DNA from: RAM1 sp050247515
Lineage (GTDB): Bacteria; Pseudomonadota; Gammaproteobacteria; Burkholderiales; Burkholderiaceae_C
Reading direction: 5' to 3'
Length of the DNA stretch: 64,000 nucleotides
Assembly (NCBI GenBank): GCA_050247515.1
Contig: JBFWUB010000008.1
Location: 1 to 64,000, forward strand
Part shown: in pieces, positions 59,754-64,000 of the stretch
Layout of the letters: the number at the start of each line of letters is the position of its first letter
Numbering within the stretch: position 1 is the stretch's first letter
The notes under the pieces: model-generated
The model's database searches: none
Seen by the model: the letters and a program-made list of their open reading frames with translations, nothing else
What the model was told of the DNA's origin: nothing
Program-made: the position numbers and the translations under genes

Positions 59754-60514
59754 CCCAACACACCGCTCTGTCAGTCAATCTCAACAAAGTCGCGCTGGTG
59801 CGCAACACGCGCCACCTGGGTATCCCCAGCGTGTTGCGCGCCGCCACGCTGTGCCTGCAGGCCGGCGCTCAAGGCATTACCGTGCACCCTCGCCCCGATG
59901 CACGCCATATCAGGGCAGAGGATGTGCATGTCCTGCATCACCTGCTGAAATCATGGCCCGGGGTGGAATTCAACATCGAGGGCAATCCGTTTCACAACCT
60001 CATGGACTTCGTGCGTGAGCTGCGCCCGCACCAGTGCACCTTCGTTCCCGACAGCGAAGGCCAGTTCACCAGCGACCATGGCTGGTCATTCCCGGTGGAT
60101 GCCCAGCGGCTCAAGCCGGTCATCGCCGAAGCCCAGGCGCTGGGCGTGCGCGTCAGCCTGTTCATGGACCCGGATCCCGCCGCCATGGCTGCCGTCAGGG
60201 ACGTGGGGGCCGATCGGGTGGAGCTGTACACCGAAAGCTATGCCAGCGCGTATGGCACGGCCGACAAGAACACCGTGCTGGCCCGCTTCGCCGCCGCGGC
60301 GCAGGCTGCGCTGGACGCCGGTTTGGGCGTCAACGCAGGCCATGACCTGAACCAGGAGAACCTCACCGACTTCCTGCGGGCCGTGCCCGGCGTGCAGGAG
60401 GTGTCGATCGGCCATGCACTGGTTTCCGACGCCCTGGAGCTGGGCTACGACGCCACGGTCAAGGCCTACCTGCAGCGCATTGCCCAGGCCGGGCGCGCGG
60501 CGCCGGGCGCATGA
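59750..60514 (+). CDS. pdxJ: Pyridoxine 5'-phosphate synthase
   Basis: 254 residues. Makes pyridoxine phosphate in vitamin B6 synthesis. TIM-barrel motifs: SVNLNKVALVRNTR, TVHPRPDARHI, EFNIEGNPFHNLMDFV, FVPDSEGQFTSDHG, RVELYTESYA, NAGHDLNQENL, SIGHALVSDAL. ATGA overlaps on both sides link it to recO and acpS. Confidence 0.96.
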   Translation: MTQHTALSVNLNKVALVRNTRHLGIPSVLRAATLCLQAGAQGITVHPRPDARHIRAEDVHVLHHLLKSWPGVEFNIEGNPFHNLMDFVRELRPHQCTFVPDSEGQFTSDHGWSFPVDAQRLKPVIAEAQALGVRVSLFMDPDPAAMAAVRDVGADRVELYTESYASAYGTADKNTVLARFAAAAQAALDAGLGVNAGHDLNQENLTDFLRAVPGVQEVSIGHALVSDALELGYDATVKAYLQRIAQAGRAAPGA

Positions 60515-60909
60515 TCTACGGCATTGGCACGGACATCTGCGATGTGCGGCGCATCCGTGCCTCACTGGCGCGCCATGGCGAACGCTTTGCACGCAAGATT
60601 CTGAGCGACGCCGAACTGGTCACCTGGCGCGACCGCAGTGCGCGCTGGCCTGAGCGGGGCGTGCGCTACCTGGCAACGCGTTTTTCCGCCAAGGAGGCCT
60701 TCAGCAAGGCCGTGGGACTGGGCATGCGCATGCCCATGACCTGGCGGCTGTGCGAGATCGGCAAGCTGCCCAGCGGCAAACCCGCCATCGTGCTGCACGG
60801 GGGCCTGAAAACCTGGTTCGACGCCCAGGGCCTGAGCGCCCACGTGAGCGTGACCGACGAAACCGACTATGCCGCCAGCTTTGTGGTGGTGGAAAAGAAA
60901 GAGCTCTGA
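60511..60909 (+). CDS. acpS: Holo-ACP synthase
   Basis: 132 residues. Attaches phosphopantetheine to ACP. The two signatures are YGIGTDICDVRRIRAS (about 2-17) and TRFSAKEAFSKAVG (about 50-63). Coupled to pdxJ; serves the acpP product encoded 12 kb upstream. Confidence 0.96.
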   Translation: MIYGIGTDICDVRRIRASLARHGERFARKILSDAELVTWRDRSARWPERGVRYLATRFSAKEAFSKAVGLGMRMPMTWRLCEIGKLPSGKPAIVLHGGLKTWFDAQGLSAHVSVTDETDYAASFVVVEKKEL

Positions 60910-60910
60910 G

Positions 60911-61969
60911 ATGTCACCCCATGCCCCCCTGATCCTCGACGTGGCCGGCCTCGAACTGGGCCGCGCCGACACAAAGCGCCTGAAGCATCCACTGACCGGT
61001 GGCGTCATCCTGTTCGGACGCAACTGGAAAGACCGCGCCCAGGTCAGCGCCCTGTGCGCGCAGATCAAGGCCGTGCGGCCTGACCTGCTGATCTGCGTGG
61101 ACCACGAGGGCGGGCGCGTGCAACGGTTTCGCACCGACGGCTTTACCCACCTGCCGCCCATGCGGTCCCTGGGTGAACTGTGGATGAAGGACGCCTTGCG
61201 GGCCACCAACGCCGCCACGGCCTGTGGCTATGTGCTGGGCGCCGAGTTGCGCGCCTGCGGGGTGGACTTCAGCTTCACGCCGGTGCTGGACCTGGACTGG
61301 GGCGGCTCCGGTGTCATCGGGGACCGCGCCTTCCACCAGGACGCACGTGTGACCGCACTGCTCGCCAAGAGCCTGATGCATGGCTTGCTGCAGGCGGGCG
61401 TGGCCAACTGCGGCAAGCACTTCCCCGGCCATGGCTTTGTCAAGGCCGATTCGCACACCGACATCCCGGTGGACCGGCGCAGCCTGAAAGCCATTCTGGC
61501 CGACGACGCCGCGCCCTACGGCTGGCTCAGTACCACGCTTACCGGCGTGATGCCCGCACATGTGGTGTACCCCAAGGTCGATGCCCGACCGGCGGGCTTT
61601 TCAAGCCGCTGGCTCAACGACATCCTGCGCCGCCAGTTGGGCTTTGGTGGCGCGATTTTCAGCGACGACCTGAGCATGGCCGGTGCCCGGCTGATCGACG
61701 GCCGCGAAGTCAGCTACACCGAGGCCGGTGTGGCCGCGCTGGCCGCCGGCTGCGACATGGTGCTGCTGTGTAACCAGTCGGTGGATGGCGGGCGCGCCGT
61801 GGACGAACTGCTGGACGGCCTGGCCGAAGCCCAACTCAAAGGTGGCTGGCATGCGAACGAAGCCAGTGAACAGCGCCGCCGGGCCCTGCTGCCCGTTACG
61901 CCCGCGCCCGCATGGGACGCCCTCATGGCCAGCCCCGCCTACCTGCAGGCGCTGGACCTGATTCCCTGA
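60911..61969 (+). CDS. nagZ: Beta-N-acetylhexosaminidase (cell-wall recycling)
   Basis: 352 residues, GH3 family. Removes GlcNAc from anhydromuropeptides in the cytoplasm. Motifs: GVILFGRNW, CVDHEGGRVQRF, SFTPVLDLDWG, and catalytic-loop NCGKHFPGHGFVKADSH, IFSDDLSMAGA. Start ATG 60911 is 1 bp after acpS. Its TGA is immediately next to the lysS stop on the other strand. Confidence 0.95.
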   Translation: MSPHAPLILDVAGLELGRADTKRLKHPLTGGVILFGRNWKDRAQVSALCAQIKAVRPDLLICVDHEGGRVQRFRTDGFTHLPPMRSLGELWMKDALRATNAATACGYVLGAELRACGVDFSFTPVLDLDWGGSGVIGDRAFHQDARVTALLAKSLMHGLLQAGVANCGKHFPGHGFVKADSHTDIPVDRRSLKAILADDAAPYGWLSTTLTGVMPAHVVYPKVDARPAGFSSRWLNDILRRQLGFGGAIFSDDLSMAGARLIDGREVSYTEAGVAALAAGCDMVLLCNQSVDGGRAVDELLDGLAEAQLKGGWHANEASEQRRRALLPVTPAPAWDALMASPAYLQALDLIP

Positions 61970-63514
61970 TCAGCCTTCTCTTCGCAGGGCCGGGAACAGG
62001 ATCACATCACGGATGCTGGGGCTGTCGGTCAGCAGCATCATCAGCCGGTCAATGCCGATGCCGCAGCCCCCGGTGGGCGGCATGCCGTATTCCAGCGCGC
62101 GCACAAAGTCGTGGTCATAGAACATGGCTTCGTCGTCGCCGCCGTCCTTGGCCGTGACCTGGGCCTGAAAGCGAGCGGCCTGGTCTTCGGCATCGTTCAG
62201 CTCTGAAAAACCATTGCCGAACTCGCGGCCCGTGATGTACAGCTCAAAGCGCTCGGTTACCTCGGGCCGTTCGTCGTTGGCGCGCGCCAGCGGCGAAATC
62301 TCGGTGGGGTGCTCCATGATGAACGTGGGCTGCCACAGCTTTTCTTCCACCGTCTCTTCAAAGTACAACACCTGCAGGCTGGCCAGTGATCGACCCGACA
62401 GCTTGTTCTTTTCTTCGCTCAGGCCCAGCTTGCGCAGGGCGTTGGCGAGCCATTCGCGGTTGTCGACGTCGTCACCCGCATCGGTGTGCTTGAGGATGGC
62501 CTCGCGGATGGTCAGGCGTTCAAACGGCACGGCCAGGTCCACCGGCTTGCCGCCGTAGCTCAGCTGCAGCGTGCCGGCCGCCTTGCGGGCGGCGTCGCGG
62601 ATCAGTGCTTCGGTGAAGTCCATCAGGTCGCGGTAGTTCCAGTAGGCCGCGTAGAACTCCATCATGGTGAATTCGGGGTTGTGCCGCACCGAGATGCCTT
62701 CATTGCGGAAATTCCGGTTGATCTCGAACACCCGTTCAAAACCGCCGACCACCAGCCGTTTGAGGTACAGCTCGGGCGCGATGCGCAGGAACATCTCCTG
62801 CTCCAGCGCGTTGTGGTGGGTGACGAACGGCCTGGCATTGGCGCCGCCCGGGATCGGGTGCAGCATGGGCGTTTCCACCTCCAGGAAGCCATGCGACACC
62901 ATGAACTCGCGAATGGAGCTTACGGCCTTGCTGCGCGCCATGAAACGGTTGCGCGCGGTCTCGTCCATCATCAGGTCGATGTAGCGCTGGCGGTACTTCA
63001 CCTCCTGGTCTGCCACGCCGTGGAACTTGTCGGGCATGGGGCGCAGGCTCTTGGTCAAGAGGCGCACGCGGCTGGCGTGCAGCGACAGCTCGCCCGTGCG
63101 GGTCTTGAACACCTTGCCCTCGCAGGCCACGATGTCGCCCAGATCCCAGTGCTTGAAGGCGGCGTAAACCTCTTCGCCCACGTCGTCACGGGTCACGTAA
63201 ATCTGCAGGCGGCCGGTGGCATCCTGCAGCGTGGCGAAGCTGGCCTTGCCCATCACGCGTTTGAGCATCATGCGCCCCGCCACGCTGGCCGTGCTGCCTT
63301 CCTCGATCAGCATTTCCGGCGTCTTGTCACCGTGCACCGCGTGCAGGCTGGCCGCACGGTCGGCCGGTTTGAAGTCGTTGGGGAAAGCCACGCCCTTGCC
63401 GTCCTTTTGCGCCTGCCGGATGGCCTTGAGCTTCTCCCGACGCTCCGCAATGAGCTGGTTGTCGTCGGTGGCGGGCAGATCGGTCGTGGCGGGTGATGCG
63501 TTGTTCTGGGACAT
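61970..63514 (-). CDS. lysS: Lysyl-tRNA synthetase, class II
   Basis: 514 residues. N-terminal OB-fold anticodon domain (about 70-190; VAGRMMLKRVMGKASFATLQD) and class II catalytic core: motif 1 near FLEVETPMLHPIPGGANARPF, motif 2 RNFRNEGISVRHNPEFTMMEFY, motif 3 GCGIGIDRLMMLL. Start ATG at 63514; a TAAAAT -10 sits 37 nt upstream of the transcript start region (minus strand, plus-coordinates 63558-63563). A longer frame upstream shadows the divergent flippase gene. The 3' end abuts nagZ with no gap. Confidence 0.97.
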   Translation of the reverse strand: MSQNNASPATTDLPATDDNQLIAERREKLKAIRQAQKDGKGVAFPNDFKPADRAASLHAVHGDKTPEMLIEEGSTASVAGRMMLKRVMGKASFATLQDATGRLQIYVTRDDVGEEVYAAFKHWDLGDIVACEGKVFKTRTGELSLHASRVRLLTKSLRPMPDKFHGVADQEVKYRQRYIDLMMDETARNRFMARSKAVSSIREFMVSHGFLEVETPMLHPIPGGANARPFVTHHNALEQEMFLRIAPELYLKRLVVGGFERVFEINRNFRNEGISVRHNPEFTMMEFYAAYWNYRDLMDFTEALIRDAARKAAGTLQLSYGGKPVDLAVPFERLTIREAILKHTDAGDDVDNREWLANALRKLGLSEEKNKLSGRSLASLQVLYFEETVEEKLWQPTFIMEHPTEISPLARANDERPEVTERFELYITGREFGNGFSELNDAEDQAARFQAQVTAKDGGDDEAMFYDHDFVRALEYGMPPTGGCGIGIDRLMMLLTDSPSIRDVILFPALRREG

Positions 63515-63557
63515 GGGGCGGGCCGGTGGCGGCCACATGGCGTGGCCAAAGCCTGCT

Positions 63558-63563
63558 ATTTTA
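63558..63563 (-). promoter_or_regulatory. Candidate lysS promoter -10
   Basis: On the minus strand TAAAAT sits 43 bp before the lysS ATG. The region expected to hold a -35 is GC-rich and does not match well. Confidence 0.4.
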
Positions 63564-63619
63564 GTTTTTTGCCGGCACGCCCGCCGCCCGGGTCCCAGCC
63601 AGCCGGGATAATCCGGCGC

Positions 63620-64000
63620 ATGTACCTGCGCGCCGGCGTGATTTCCCTTGCCTTGCTGCTGGCCAGCCGCGTGCTGGGCCTGCTGCGCGAATCGGTTCAG
63701 GCGGCCACTTTTGGCACCACGGGCCTGGCCGACATGGTGGTCATGATGCTCACGCTGCCCGACCTGGCCAGCGCCATCCTGGCCGCAGGGGCGCTGAGCT
63801 ATGCCTTGCTGCCCCTGTGGGCCGGCCTGGCGCCCGCGCCGCTGGCGCAAAGCCAGCGGCGTATGGGCTGGCTGCTGCTGGCCGCCGGCTCCGCGATGAC
63901 GGCGGCGCTGTGGCTGGTGCCTGCTGCGGCGGGGCGCTGGCTGGTGCCGGGCGCGTCGGATGCCTCTGCGCTGGTGCGGGCCGTGCACTGGGCCGCACCG
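63620..64000 (+). CDS. MurJ/MviN-like flippase, N-terminal part (cut by window end)
   Basis: 127 codons are present with no stop. The beginning, MYLRAGVISLALLLASRVLG, followed by GLLRESVQAATFGTTGLADMVVMMLTLPDLASAILAAGALSYALLPLW, fits the opening of MviN/MurJ lipid II flippases (LASRVLGLLRE, then A-x-FG and the LxxGALSxAxxP pattern). It is more diverged than canonical MurJ, so a paralogue with a different substrate is possible. A -10-like GATAAT is 7 nt before the ATG. Divergent from lysS. Confidence 0.75.
   Translation, partial: MYLRAGVISLALLLASRVLGLLRESVQAATFGTTGLADMVVMMLTLPDLASAILAAGALSYALLPLWAGLAPAPLAQSQRRMGWLLLAAGSAMTAALWLVPAAAGRWLVPGASDASALVRAVHWAAP

Overview
The window is a high-GC, gene-dense piece of a betaproteobacterial chromosome. 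The best fit is Burkholderiales, and within it a Comamonadaceae-like organism. The evidence is gene content and order: yceD-rpmF-plsX-fabHDG-acpP-fabF followed directly by rpoE-rseA-rseB-mucD-lepA-lepB-(DUF4845)-rnc-era-recO-pdxJ-acpS-nagZ, hemC-hemD-hemX-hemY, rne/rluC divergent, and argH/algZ-algR. No genus is claimed. I saw no rRNA, tRNA, CRISPR array, insertion sequence or prophage.

Layout. 1-4445: 3' part of a giant secreted Ig-like/RTX-type protein with exact 372-bp tandem repeats. 4432-12446 (minus): pbpC and a giant alpha-2-macroglobulin, a coupled periplasmic pair. 12552-20109: accessory and regulatory stretch with an RBBP9-type hydrolase, Lrp regulator, DUF4865-dctQ-dctM TRAP operon, LysR, GlxA-type AraC regulator, MAPEG protein, a DUF2269-like membrane protein, and a coupled small-ORF plus nucleotidyltransferase pair. 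20100-24760: glutamate dehydrogenase, argH, and the LytS/LytTR two-component pair algZ-algR. 24826-31040 (minus): UspA, TerC, a TctDE/QseBC-like two-component system and PEP carboxylase. 31129-35127: hemC-hemD-hemX-hemY. 35188-38166 (minus): RNase E. 38673-41692: rluC, HAD phosphatase, Rieske protein, S49 peptidase. 41713-43070 (minus): tetrapyrrole-methylase-family methyltransferase and Maf. 43096-61969: one long run of co-oriented housekeeping genes (ribosome, fatty acid synthesis, sigma-E envelope stress, translation/secretion/RNA processing, PLP and cell-wall recycling). 61970-64000: lysS (minus) and the start of a MurJ/MviN-like flippase.

Functional reading. The long plus-strand run couples lipid supply (plsX, fab genes, acpP, acpS) with envelope surveillance (rpoE-rseA-rseB-mucD), signal peptide cleavage (lepB) and ribosome functions (rpmF, lepA, rnc, era). 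Most junctions are 4-nt ATGA overlaps, so translation is probably coupled.

Least explained parts: the 19433-20109 gene pair, the structured region before lepA (a terminator that stands 44 nt before the lepA start), the rpmF leader, the TRAP operon without a binding-protein gene, and the recent repeat amplification in the giant surface protein. Start codons were revised from the longest possible ORF wherever a Shine-Dalgarno sequence, operon overlap or family alignment favoured a shorter protein. All family assignments come from reading motifs; no database search was run.
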